Shown here: in pieces, positions 1 to 8,340 of the stretch
How positions within the stretch are numbered: the stretch's first letter is position 1
How the letters are laid out: each line of letters begins with the position of its first letter
Assembly: GCF_900103735.1 (NCBI RefSeq)
Contig: NZ_FMXE01000030.1
Location: 1 to 63,817 of the forward strand
From: Algoriphagus alkaliphilus
GTDB taxonomy: Bacteria > Bacteroidota > Bacteroidia > Cytophagales > Cyclobacteriaceae
DNA length: 63,817 bases
Direction: 5' to 3'
Notes under the pieces: model-generated
Database searches by the model: none
What the model was told of the DNA's origin: nothing
What the model saw: the letters and a program-made list of their open reading frames with translations, nothing else
Position numbers and translations under genes: made by a program

Positions 1-178
1 AGAAGTCCCGGTCATTGAGTCAGCAGTATTATTGGATAAGGAAGGCAGAGAAATTGCAATAGGGAAAAGGGTAGCAGGGAAAATGACTTTTGAAGGTTCT
101 AATCTTCAAAAAGGAATCTACTTTATTCATGTGGTGGTCGATGGAGAGTTCACGAGAGAGCAAATCATCATCGAATGA
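1..178 (+). CDS. 3' end of a T9SS cargo protein (sorting tail), 5'-partial
   Basis: Only the last 58 codons are in the window; the reading frame is set by codon GAA at 2-4 and ends at TGA 176-178. The residues (VLLDKEGREIAIG, then GIYFIHVVVDGE) are the final beta-strands of a type A Por-secretion tail. Such tails direct outer-membrane export by the type IX secretion system and are cleaved at the cell surface. The stretch aligns without gaps to the 3' end of the broken peptidase at 1515-3872 (positions 3695-3872), with only about half a dozen base differences. It is therefore a recent duplicate of that tail. What the rest of the protein does cannot be seen. Confidence 0.8.
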   Translation, partial: EVPVIESAVLLDKEGREIAIGKRVAGKMTFEGSNLQKGIYFIHVVVDGEFTREQIIIE

Positions 179-196
179 GAAACATTAAAAATAAAG

Positions 197-231
197 TTAT
201 CGTGGGTTGCAGCTGTGGCAACTCACGATAA
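197..231. terminator. Bidirectional hairpin terminator, copy 1
   Basis: TTATCGTG (197-204) pairs with CACGATAA (224-231), with further GTTGC/GCAAC pairing inside. It is followed by CTTTTT. It lies just after the partial T9SS gene and overlaps the stop of the minus-strand fragment at 223-411. A second copy is at 4051-4083. Confidence 0.6.
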
Positions 232-411
232 CTTTTTCACTTGCAGGACGACCTTTATCCCCTCTCCTTCTACAATTATGACCGAATTGCGAATCGGCGT
301 ACCTCCAAAGCCGTCGATCAGGGTGCCACCGACGAGGGCTTTGAGATTTTGGGCAGGTGATTGGAGAGAAAAGGCAAAGAATAGAATCGTAAGAAATTTT
401 CTGGATTTCAT
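223..411 (-). pseudogene. Truncated amidohydrolase N-terminus, copy 1
   Basis: A 62-codon minus-strand frame begins with a signal peptide ending SPAQ. It continues with ALVGGTLIDGFGGTPI and NSVIIVEGEGI, which is the first beta-sandwich of periplasmic amidohydrolases (prolidase/imidazolonepropionase-like, normally over 400 residues). The frame ends right after this segment, inside the terminator hairpin, so all metal-binding His and Asp residues are missing. A near-identical fragment sits at 4076-4288, behind the second T9SS tail. I infer a leftover of a complete amidohydrolase that was cut and then duplicated with its neighbour. Expression as a short exported peptide cannot be excluded. Confidence 0.6.
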
Positions 412-494
412 AGGTTGGGTGGTTTAACGAACCAAAAAGGTACAAAACTTATAGGAATCGAGGTGTTTACTCGAAGGCCTGAAAGTGTAAAAAC

Positions 495-523
495 ACCTGT
501 CAGGTTTTCAAAACCTGACAGGT
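495..523. repeat. Dispersed palindrome ACCTGTCAGGTTTT
   Basis: ACCTGTCAGGTTTT and its reverse complement are separated by a single base. A longer version of the same palindrome follows uvrA at 24573-24603, and a partial one lies near 9839-9852. It looks like a small dispersed intergenic repeat that can also act as a terminator stem. Confidence 0.6.
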
Positions 524-673
524 CTAATCCAATAATTTAGTTTCTTGAGACTTCCAGAAAATAAGCTAAAAGAATTTCTGACGGCTTTTTGGTAATGGTA
601 AACATTCGGTTTTTACTTCAAAAGGATCTGATATCCCAGCTGGCTGGACCGTCCAAAAATCCCCCTTGAGTTG

Positions 674-835
674 ATGTTTGGAATTGGAGAAATTTCCTTC
701 CAATGGAAAATTGATGAATTAGTGAACAATCAAGGGTTCGCCAATCCCGATTCCATATTGGAACCTTGCCGTAAACTTGGAATACTCCGATACCGAAAAA
801 GTCAAACCTGCCTCAGGCCGAATTACTATTGACTA
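674..835 (+). pseudogene. Unidentified degenerate coding remnant
   Basis: Reading with one frame change near 748-760 gives a protein-like stretch (NNQGFANPDS, then PYWNLAVNLEYSDTEKVK and PASGRITID) ending at TAG 833-835. The composition looks like a beta-rich bacterial protein, but no family is recognised and the start is missing. This is a weak call that rests on codon texture only. Confidence 0.25.
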
Positions 836-1030
836 GGAATTGGCCTTTTCCTGAGCGGGGGTCTGCTCCAGAAGAACGATGCTCCAATCACCGCTTGGGT
901 TTGGTTCTCTTTTTCCAAAAAAACTCTCCTTTTTCTTTTCCAAGCTGTAACGAATTATCTTTTGTGATCGTCTTATAACTACGTTCCTGATTTTTTTGAA
1001 ACAACTGATTACCAATATGATGTCCTAACT

Positions 1031-1507
1031 ATGAAAAAGTTATTCTTATCGTATATAGCACTTTTTCTGTGCTGTGTTTTAACTCTTAGTTGTGGAGAGT
1101 CAGAAAATCCAATTAGCTGCGAAAATATAAACGGAATTGCGATTGAGTCATTTGAAGATTTATTTTTTGAAGATGTCACATGCTTTATTCAAAACATCAA
1201 CCCTGATCAAGGTACCGTAAAATTGGTAATTAAAACCCAATCAGATTTTGAGAAGTATTTTGCTTGTAATCCTATGGTTCCACAGATTGATTTTGAGAAG
1301 TATTTTATTTTAGCCGGACGGTATCGTCATCGCCAATGTGCAATATGGGATAGTCAGCAAGTATTTTCCTGCAAAAAAAGGATAATTTTTAAAGTAAATA
1401 TGCTGGAGCAAGTTTGCTTGGCATTTACAAATGTTTATTACTTTACTGTACTTGAGAAAAAGTACTCTAACTGGCCGATAGAATTTGATGTTAGGTTTAT
1501 AAATTAA
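1031..1507 (+). CDS. Small lipoprotein of unknown function
   Basis: A 158-residue protein starts with MKKLF, a hydrophobic stretch and the lipobox LTLSC (Cys21), so it should be lipid-anchored in the cell envelope. The mature part repeats the phrase SDFEKYF / IDFEKYFILAGRYRH around residues 75-95 and has several further cysteines (in CNP, QCAIW, FSCKK and QVCLAF), which could form disulfides. The family is not recognised. The stop lies 7 bases before the start of the broken peptidase at 1515, so the two were probably co-transcribed. The ATG at 1031 is chosen because the signal begins directly there. A role linked to the neighbouring exported peptidase is only a guess from position. Confidence 0.7.
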   Translation: MKKLFLSYIALFLCCVLTLSCGESENPISCENINGIAIESFEDLFFEDVTCFIQNINPDQGTVKLVIKTQSDFEKYFACNPMVPQIDFEKYFILAGRYRHRQCAIWDSQQVFSCKKRIIFKVNMLEQVCLAFTNVYYFTVLEKKYSNWPIEFDVRFIN

Positions 1508-1514
1508 TACTACT

Positions 1515-3872
1515 ATGAGAACAATTATTTTTCTCACCATTTTCTTTCTATCAATTCTGAATCAAGTATTTGCCCAAGAATATTACTATTGGGCCTATGA
1601 CAAAAAATATCCTTTAGAATTGTTTTCAGAAAAACAATATGTAGTGATTCAGGGAAATGATAAAGAAACAATAGTCAGGGGATTAGGGGTTAATGAAGTC
1701 CTGATTTCGGAGCCTAAGCCCATCATTATCAGCAAAACAATCAAAAGCAGCAATCTAAGCTCGATGTCGAGAAAAAATTTAAACTGGGCATTGGTAAATA
1801 ATGTAATTGAAAAAAACACGATACAATTCTCTGAGTTGATTTATGCTGCACCCTCTTTTCTTGTGAACGGTAAAGAGGTTAATTTATCTCAATATTTTTA
1901 TGTTAAGCTTAAAAATGAAGGAGATTTGGGAATTCTTGAGGATATGGCTATTAAAAATAAAGTCGAAATAATAGGAAACGATGCATACATGCCTCTTTGG
2001 TATATTTTATCGTGTGATAAGTATTCTCGAGGAAATGCTTTGGAAATGGCAAATTATTTTTACGAGTCAGGTTTGTTTGTCTCAGCACAGCCTGACCTTA
2101 TGGAAGATATGAATATTAATTGTGCCAATGATGCTTTGTTCAATCAACAATGGCACTTAAATAATACAGGGCAGGCAGGTGGTACCGTTGGAAATGATAT
2201 CAGGATTTGTCAGGCCTGGGATATTACAACAGGTTGCGCAAATGTGACTGTTGCTGTTTTAGACAATGGCCTTGAATTTAATCATCCTGACTTTAATAAT
2301 ATTAGTCCGATAAGTTTTGATACTGAGACTGGTACTGCCCCAAGTGTGGTAAGAGGTGATCATGGAGTGCCTGTAGCAGGAGTTATTGGTGCTACTGTAA
2401 ACAATAACTTGGGGGTTGCCGGGGTCGCACCAAATGTTCAATTAATGTCGATTAGCAATTCATTAGCAGCAATGCCAGCTTCTCGACAAAACCGCGCTGC
2501 TGGAATAAATTTCGCATGGCAAAACGGGGCAGATATAATAAATAATAGTTGGTCTTCGTCTGTTTCCTATCAAATTATAGACGATGCAATTATAAATGCT
2601 ACAAATTTTGGAAGAAACGGGCGTGGAACCCTCGTTATATTTGCTAGTGGCAATGAAAATACCGGTTTAAGTTAACCTTCCAATTTACCTCAAGTGATTG
2701 CAGTTGGTGCTATTAATAGGAATGCAAGTCGAGCCAATTTTTCAAATTATGGTAATGGATTGGATGTGGTCGCACCCGGAGTCAGTATTAGTGCTACAGA
2801 CAGACTGGGTGCACTGGGATACAACCAAAATGTGGGCGCAGCTGGAGATTATACTACAATAGATGGCACTTCATTTGCCGCTCCTCAAGTGGCAGGAATA
2901 GCAGCCTGATTACTTTCTGTAAATCCAGGATTGACTGCCCAACAAGTTCGTAATATAATTGAATCCACTACAGACAAGGTTGGAGGATATGGTTATGTCT
3001 TAGGTCAAGGGGAACAGCCAACATTAACTTGGAACAACCAAATGGGATACGGGAGAGTAAATGCCTTTAATGCCTTACAGGCTATCGTGACCGGTCCTGA
3101 AGTGATATGTGGTTCTGGGACTTTTTCAATTCAAAACCCTCTTCCAGGCACGACTGTCAGCTGGACATCAAGTAATCCCGGCGGGTTGACCATCAATCAA
3201 AGTACAGGATTGGCTGTTAGACAAAATAATTTTAGCGGTGCTGTTACTGTTAGTGCAACAATTAACAGTGGTTGCGGAAACTCAGTCATATCAAGAACTG
3301 TCTGGGTAGGAACTCCTCAGATCACCAATATGCGGGTGAATAATATGTCTTACTTCACGGGGATGAACGTCCAACTCTGTCCCGGAAATCACTGGCTTAA
3401 TGTCACCCCAGTGGGCGGAAATCCGGGAAATGCCAGCTGGACAGTTCCATCCGGCATCCCTCATTTTGTCGGGACGAATACCCTGGATTTTACCTATCCT
3501 CAAAACTATTCCAACTCCCTGACCATATCCGTTCGTGCATCCAACGCATGCGGGCTGGGGGCCAATTCTAATTTTTTCTTAAGTAAGAAAACCTTTGGCT
3601 GTACCAGCTCATTTTCCATGGTAATCTATCCCAATCCGGCCAAAGATCAGTTTAGTGTAGAAATGATGGCAATCGACAAAAATGCCATGACAGAAGAAGT
3701 CCCGGTCATTGAGTCAGCAGTATTATTGGATAAGGAAGGCAGAGAAATTGCAATAGGGACAAGGGTAGCAGGGAAAATGACTTTTGAAGTTTCTAATCTT
3801 CAAAAAGGAATCTACTTTATCCATGTGGTGGTCGATGGAGAGCTCACGAGAGAGCAAATCATCATCGAATAA
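1515..3872 (+). pseudogene. Subtilisin-like (S8) T9SS peptidase interrupted by two in-frame stops
   Basis: One reading frame runs from ATG 1515 to TAA 3870-3872 (786 codons), interrupted by TAA at 2673-2675 and TGA at 2907-2909. Domains in order: signal peptide ending VFAQ; a prodomain to about residue 220; the S8 catalytic domain with Asp in VAVLDNG, His in DHGVPVAG, oxyanion Asn in ASGNEN and Ser in GTSFAAPQ; Ig/PKD-like domains; and a type A T9SS sorting tail. The first stop falls between the Asn and Ser blocks, the second just after the Ser block (GIAA-stop-LLSVNPG). No frameshift is needed, and sequence is well conserved on both sides of each stop. This fits recent inactivation by two point changes, or sequencing errors. 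If translated only to the first stop, the product lacks the nucleophile and the export tail. Confidence 0.85.
3694..3872 (+). repeat. Second copy of the T9SS tail DNA found at 1-178
   Basis: This 178-base stretch matches positions 1-178 without gaps, with about six substitutions. Similarity resumes after an insertion, in the terminator (4051-4083) and in the amidohydrolase fragment (4076-4288). The duplicated unit therefore spans tail, terminator and amidohydrolase start. Confidence 0.85.
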
Positions 3873-4050
3873 AAATCATTAGGATTATCCGCAATCTTGC
3901 CATTACCCTAATTTTAAGGACCAAAGACGCGGATAATCGTCCACTGACGACAGTCAACAGTCCACAGCACGTAAAAAATGGACTTCAATCCAATATATGG
4001 TTTGGCACTGGTAAGATAGCGGATATACATAAAATCATTAAATATAAAGC
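3873..4050. repeat. Inserted dispersed element with GATTATCCGC/GCGGATAATC arms
   Basis: GATTATCCGC (3883-3892) and GCGGATAATC (3929-3938) form a perfect inverted repeat. It is followed by a GTCCACTGACGACAG / GTCAACAGTCCACAG tract up to about 3971. The same arrangement with diverged arms occurs at 15826-15910. The block is absent from the first copy of the duplicated unit (179-190), so it was inserted here or lost there. Confidence 0.6.
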
Positions 4051-4083
4051 TATCGTGGGTTGCACCCTGGGCAACTCACGATA
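4051..4083. terminator. Bidirectional hairpin terminator, copy 2
   Basis: TATCGTG (4051-4057) pairs with CACGATA (4077-4083), with inner GTTGC/GCAAC pairing. It is the same hairpin as at 197-231 and is followed by ACTTTTCC. Confidence 0.6.
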
Positions 4084-4288
4084 ACTTTTCCACTTCCAGG
4101 ACGACCTTTATCCCCTCGCACTTGACAATAATGACCGAATTACGAATCGGTGTACCTCCAAAACCGTCTATCAATGTGCCACCTACGAGGGCTTTGAGGT
4201 TTTGGGCAGGTGATTGGACTGAGAAGACAAGAAATAGGAAAACGAGCAACCTGATTGACCTAATAAGTTTGGTGGGAATACGAAACAA
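4076..4288 (-). pseudogene. Truncated amidohydrolase N-terminus, copy 2
   Basis: A 70-codon frame carries a signal peptide ending SVQSPAQ, followed by ALVGGTLIDGFGGTPI and NSVIIVKCEGI. These residues are almost the same as in the fragment at 223-411. It stops at the same relative point in the terminator hairpin, so the truncation happened before the duplication. All catalytic parts of an amidohydrolase are absent. Confidence 0.6.
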
Positions 4289-4298
4289 AAAGGTACAA

Positions 4299-4329
4299 AA
4301 AAAGCCGTCAGAATTTCTGACAGCTTTTT
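4299..4329. terminator. Hairpin terminator
   Basis: AAAGCCGTCAGAA pairs with TTCTGACAGCTTT and is flanked by A and T runs, so it can work in both directions. It lies 19 bases beyond the 3' end of the minus-strand gene at 4348. Only its right arm survives in the first copy near 572-590. Confidence 0.6.
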
Positions 4330-4347
4330 GTTAGTTGTGAATAACTT

Positions 4348-5061
4348 TCATTTAATTCTATAAGAGTATCCTATCTCCAAAGAAGAATAGCTTAGACTTG
4401 TCGAATGGGTTACTGAATAATTTTCACCATCTAATAACACCTCTGGAAAATCCCTAACAATCACTGAATTCATCAAAGAAATCCCAAGAGTCCCCTTCAG
4501 GAACAAAGTCGATCTTTCACCGACTGCATAGTGAAGCTCAAGACTTGGCTTTAGCAAGGGAAAAATCCGACTTTTGACTTCTTGGGAACCTGAAAATGTA
4601 AGGTCATACAGTGGTACGCCGTAACTGGTGTACCCAGTTTGAAATGATTTATCATTTAGATATGTCTTGTTTTCTATCGGTACTATTCCCAATCCAAAGC
4701 CAAGGTTAGCTCGTATCGAAAATTTTGCCTCTCGAATACTGTGATTATAACCAATAAATGGCAAAACAGAAAAATGATGAATTTCTTTTATATCAAAGCG
4801 CATTCTATCATATTGGAAGCCATTCCCGTAGCGATTGACTCCAACGTCAAACCCGTAGATCACTCCATTCTGCCTGATCTTATAGCCAGATAGCGTAATT
4901 GACCATCCATTTCGATAGACGGTTCTTAGCCCGTCAAAATTCCCCTCATAGTCCAAATTAATCTCTGGAAATCCAAATGAGAGATTTAGAGATTTCTGGG
5001 CGACCACTTCAGATAGGGCTGCTGAAAATAACAAGAAGACTGTTAATATGATTTTGAACAT
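4348..5061 (-). CDS. Exported beta-rich protein, probable outer-membrane barrel
   Basis: A 237-residue protein starts with a signal peptide (MFKIILTVFLLFSAALSEVVAQ). The rest is made of alternating polar/aromatic strands such as SLNLSFGFP, GWSITLSGYK, STLFLKGTLGISL and the closing LSYSSLEIGYSYRIK. The last residues of a barrel strand before the stop are typical of small outer-membrane beta-barrels in this phylum. No specific family is recognised. The start is 3 bases downstream of the stop of the lipoprotein gene at 5065-6063, so the two form an operon and may act together in the outer membrane. Function is unknown. Confidence 0.75.
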   Translation of the reverse strand: MFKIILTVFLLFSAALSEVVAQKSLNLSFGFPEINLDYEGNFDGLRTVYRNGWSITLSGYKIRQNGVIYGFDVGVNRYGNGFQYDRMRFDIKEIHHFSVLPFIGYNHSIREAKFSIRANLGFGLGIVPIENKTYLNDKSFQTGYTSYGVPLYDLTFSGSQEVKSRIFPLLKPSLELHYAVGERSTLFLKGTLGISLMNSVIVRDFPEVLLDGENYSVTHSTSLSYSSLEIGYSYRIK

Positions 5062-5064
5062 GAA

Positions 5065-6063
5065 TTAAAATCCTTCGTGAATTCTGTAGAGATCAAAGTC
5101 CCAGTAGGAAAACCCTCCAGCGCCATTACCGTGATCACCTCCTACTTCGACATAAAATCGGCTATCTAATCTATATTTTTCCAGCCCTCTTCCCATTGAA
5201 TAGTATTGTTTCTCCAGATCATCATCCCATACAGCATCATCTGAGATTTCGTAGCGGATTCCGTAGCTATTTTTCTTGCTTTTCATCCAAACGTCCCAAT
5301 AAATCCGGATATCAGTTGGTTCCCCACTATAAAAAGGTGCTGCACTTTTCTTCATATGTTTGGCTTGGGAAAACAATTTGAAATAGATTCCGGCGGTTTG
5401 ATATACATGCTTTGCTTCTATTCGATAATCCATACCGGAAGTTCCGGGCGTGTCTCGATTATAACTGCATTTGTCGTCATCACAGTTGTCTCCGACATAG
5501 AAAGCTGCGATTCTTCTATTTTCTAAATCCGCTCTCTTTTTTGAAAGAATGGTTCCTGTTGAACCTTCTTCCAATAAACTTATTACTTCGTCTTCAAAAG
5601 AAAAAAGGTAGACTAAATCTGAGTCGTAGTCACCTTCAATCAACGAAGGTCTCAGAGAAAAATCCTCAGTCACAGCTACCAGTTTTTTGCCAAAGTCAAG
5701 ATAGAACAGTCTCTCACCAATGACAACAGTCTTCTCCTCATCTAGAATATCAAGAATTAGCGAACCTTCATATTCTTCAATTGCTTTGCCTTCGTCGTCT
5801 GACAGAATTCTTGCATTTAAAGAGGCACTTTCCGTCTTCGTCAGCTTTGCAATGGATTGGAAATCCAAGGACAGGATTTCTTTAGGATCTTGAATCGCAT
5901 TTTCATAATATTCAAAATCAGCAAAACTCAATGTTTTGCCTACTACTTCCACTCCTTTGTCTCGCGATAGCTCAGGAAAGTCTTCATTTTGGTCTGGAAT
6001 ACAGGCCGAAAGTGTGGCTCCGAGGAGGAAAATCCCTCCAAAATTTTTCAATTGTTTTTTCAT
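5065..6063 (-). CDS. Lipoprotein of unknown function
   Basis: A 332-residue protein has a lipoprotein signal (MKKQLKNFGGIFLLGATLSAC, lipid-attached Cys at 21). The mature part is acidic and has a short Cys-rich spot (GDNCDDDKCSYNRDTPG, near residue 200). The C-terminal third is rich in Trp and Tyr (IRIYWDVWMKSKK, FSYWDFDLYRIHEGF). It has no recognised domain. It is the first gene of a two-gene minus-strand unit with the barrel-like protein at 4348-5061. A surface lipoprotein/barrel pair is a plausible reading, but no substrate can be inferred. Confidence 0.75.
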   Translation of the reverse strand: MKKQLKNFGGIFLLGATLSACIPDQNEDFPELSRDKGVEVVGKTLSFADFEYYENAIQDPKEILSLDFQSIAKLTKTESASLNARILSDDEGKAIEEYEGSLILDILDEEKTVVIGERLFYLDFGKKLVAVTEDFSLRPSLIEGDYDSDLVYLFSFEDEVISLLEEGSTGTILSKKRADLENRRIAAFYVGDNCDDDKCSYNRDTPGTSGMDYRIEAKHVYQTAGIYFKLFSQAKHMKKSAAPFYSGEPTDIRIYWDVWMKSKKNSYGIRYEISDDAVWDDDLEKQYYSMGRGLEKYRLDSRFYVEVGGDHGNGAGGFSYWDFDLYRIHEGF

Positions 6064-6239
6064 AAAAGTTTGTTTTAAAAGTTTAATCCAAATGAAAAAA
6101 AAAAAACGAACTACACAATACTCTGCCTATTTTTTCAAGTAAAAATTTTCAATTCATGATTTCCAACTAGTTACTAGTTGATTACGGGATTTTGCCAGTA
6201 AATTCAGGCCGTTGCCGATTTTCTTCCGAATTTTACCCC

Positions 6240-6950
6240 ATGCCCAAAGGAAAGCTTTTCTTAATTCCCAATGTCCTCGCCGATAATACAGCGCATTGGG
6301 TGATTTCGCCACAAGTACAAGATGTCATCGCTCATACCAAAATCTTTTTGGTCGAAAATCCCCGCTCCGCCCGACGCTATATTTCCAGCTTGAAGTTAGG
6401 AGTGAATCTGGAGGAAGTTCACATGGAAACCTTGGACAAAGGAACTCCTCCAGAATCGATCAATCGGCTCATGCAGCCCCTAATGAACGGAGCTGACATC
6501 GGTGTGATCTCTGAGGCAGGATGTCCAGGGATTGCCGATCCGGGAGCATTGGCGGTGGCTTATGCTCACTCAAAAGACATTCAAGTTGTTCCGATCTCGG
6601 GTCCAAGTTCCATGTTTTTGGCACTGATGGGTTCCGGTTTTTCGGGGCAGTCTTTTGCTTTTCACGGCTATTTGCCCATTGATAAAAAGGAAAGAGCCGT
6701 CGCCTTGAAAAAACTGGAAGCCGAATCGATCCGAGAGAAACGTGCACAGATTTTTATGGAAACTCCTTTTCGGAATAATCAGCTCCTCGAAGATTTGCTT
6801 TCCACCTTGGCTCCTCACACCAAACTCTGTATCGCAAAGAATCTCACCGCAGCAGATGAATTTATCCAAACCAAGACCATAGCCGAGTGGAAGCAATTCC
6901 CCATCGATCTGCATAAAGTCCCCACTGTTTTTATCCTTCAAAGCTTCTAG
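6240..6950 (+). CDS. RsmI-like SAM-dependent methyltransferase (tetrapyrrole methylase fold)
   Basis: A 236-residue protein begins MPKGKLFLIPNVLAD. The ATG at 6240 is preferred over an in-frame extension to 6192, because family similarity starts right there. The glycine-rich SAM site ISEAGCPGIADPG (residues 90-102) and the following PISGPSS match the RsmI/YraL family. That family 2'-O-methylates C1402 of 16S rRNA. The Bacteroidota version is shorter than the E. coli protein (about 286 residues) because the C-terminal tail is missing. It lies 3 bases before the dipeptidase gene at 6954, so the two are co-transcribed. The precise RNA target is inferred from the family only. Confidence 0.85.
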   Translation: MPKGKLFLIPNVLADNTAHWVISPQVQDVIAHTKIFLVENPRSARRYISSLKLGVNLEEVHMETLDKGTPPESINRLMQPLMNGADIGVISEAGCPGIADPGALAVAYAHSKDIQVVPISGPSSMFLALMGSGFSGQSFAFHGYLPIDKKERAVALKKLEAESIREKRAQIFMETPFRNNQLLEDLLSTLAPHTKLCIAKNLTAADEFIQTKTIAEWKQFPIDLHKVPTVFILQSF

Positions 6951-6953
6951 GCC

Positions 6954-8024
6954 ATGTTTACCATTGATGCGCATCTTGATCTGAGTATGAACGCCCTCGA
7001 GTGGAACCGGGATCTTACACGCCCAGTTTCTGAAATCAATGCACGTGAAAAAGGCATGACTGATAAACCCGACCGGGGCAATGCGACTGTTTCACTTCCC
7101 GAGTTGCGAAAAGGAAATATAGGCCTAGTGGTGGCCACTCAGATCGCCCGCTTTGTCGCTCCTGACAATTCACTTCCCGGTTGGCACTCTCCAGAGCAGG
7201 CCTGGGCTCAGACTCAAGGCCAGCTGGCCTGGTATCAGGCCATGGTCGAGAAAGGTGAAATGAACCAAATCCGGAATATTACTGAGCTGGAAGCACATCT
7301 GGCCAATTGGAATCAAGGAGATGACAAAAACCAAAAGCCGGTAGGATTTATTCTTTCACTGGAAGGAGCTGACTCGATCGTGAATCTGAATTATCTGGAA
7401 AAAGCCTACGAAAGCGGTCTCCGCGCTTTGGGCCCTGCTCATTATGGTCCGGGGCGCTATGCCTTTGGCACAGATTCTTCGGCTCCTTTGAGTAATCAGG
7501 GAAAAGACTTGGTGAAGAAAATGGACGAACTCGGGATTATCTTGGACGCCACGCATCTTTGCGATTTGGCTTTTTGGGATGCCTTGGAGATTTACCAGGG
7601 TCCGGTGTGGGCAAGTCATAACAATTGCCGGGCTTTGGTGGATCACAATCGACAGTTTTCAGACGAGATGATCAAAGCCCTGATTGATCGCGGAGCTGTT
7701 ATTGGTGCGGCTTTTGACGCTTGGATGCTCAGTCCGGGTTGGGTGAGGGGAAAAAGTACCCCAAAAGAGCGGAATGTGACCCTTCCCACGGTTTTGGATC
7801 ATCTAGATCACATCTGTCAAATTGCAGGCAATGCCAATCACATCGGAATCGGGTCCGACTTGGATGGAGCATTTGGCACCGAACAATGTCCATCGGATCT
7901 GGAAACGATCGCTGATTTGAAAAAAATCCCTGAGCTACTTCAGAGAAGAGGTTACAATGCTTCAGATATCGAAAAAGTGATGCATGGAAACTGGTTGAAC
8001 TTTTTGAAGAAAGCTTGGAGTTAA
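6954..8024 (+). CDS. Membrane dipeptidase-type (M19) metallopeptidase
   Basis: A 356-residue TIM-barrel hydrolase. Zinc ligands of the renal dipeptidase family can be read: HLD at residues 7-9, Glu in LSLEGAD, His in LDATHLCD, His in WASHNNCRAL and Asp in IGIGSDLDGAFG. The closing GNWLNFLKKAW is the usual family end. M19 enzymes hydrolyse dipeptides, including ones with a D-residue. There is no signal peptide, so the enzyme should be cytoplasmic and serve peptide turnover. It follows the RsmI-like gene after 3 bases and ends before a strong terminator at 8136-8174. Confidence 0.9.
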   Translation: MFTIDAHLDLSMNALEWNRDLTRPVSEINAREKGMTDKPDRGNATVSLPELRKGNIGLVVATQIARFVAPDNSLPGWHSPEQAWAQTQGQLAWYQAMVEKGEMNQIRNITELEAHLANWNQGDDKNQKPVGFILSLEGADSIVNLNYLEKAYESGLRALGPAHYGPGRYAFGTDSSAPLSNQGKDLVKKMDELGIILDATHLCDLAFWDALEIYQGPVWASHNNCRALVDHNRQFSDEMIKALIDRGAVIGAAFDAWMLSPGWVRGKSTPKERNVTLPTVLDHLDHICQIAGNANHIGIGSDLDGAFGTEQCPSDLETIADLKKIPELLQRRGYNASDIEKVMHGNWLNFLKKAWS

Positions 8025-8135
8025 TTTTTGATTGTAAATATTCCAAGATTGGGCAAGAATCCTTAAAAAATACGATGGGCTAATTCAAGAAGTCCAAGCA
8101 AGATTGCAGAACTAAACTCTAGTTGTAAAACAGTA

Positions 8136-8174
8136 CCCCCCCCCCCGAAAATTGACTTTCGGGGTTTTTATTTT
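8136..8174 (+). terminator. Terminator hairpin preceded by an 11-base C run
   Basis: A homopolymer of 11 C (8136-8146) runs into a stem CCCCGAAA (8143-8150) / TTTCGGGG (8157-8164) followed by TTTTTATTTT. It ends the 6240-8024 transcript. The C run could slip in replication. Confidence 0.75.
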
Positions 8175-8340
8175 AAACTTTTTTAAAAAAAAATTCCCAG
8201 TATCAATCGATTTCCAAACCATTTTCTGGCAAGGCTGTGGCTATGAGGCCAAATGAGTCCTTTTTTCAGATCGTAAACTTTGTAATTTATCGCCTTGAAA
8301 GGTGGTTTTAATGCCTTTTTAACCAACCCAGAATATTTAG
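8175..8340. promoter_or_regulatory. Upstream region of the sucrose-use genes
   Basis: An AT-rich leader holds GTAAACTTTG near 8274-8283, one base off the TAnnTTTG promoter element. No clear palindromic operator was seen. A promoter for the transporter at 8341 is expected here. Confidence 0.35.

Larger units (their letters stand above)
412..1030. other. Gene-poor spacer with repeats and coding remnants
   Basis: No intact gene is visible here. The spacer holds the palindromic repeat at 495-523 and a half-preserved terminator near 572-590 that matches the intact one at 4299-4329. It also holds a degenerate coding remnant at 674-835. Confidence 0.5.

Noticed and set aside
197..445. 82-codon minus-strand frame overlapping the amidohydrolase fragment
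   Set aside because: The other frame (223-411) carries the recognisable amidohydrolase start; this one has Arg/Cys-rich nonsense.
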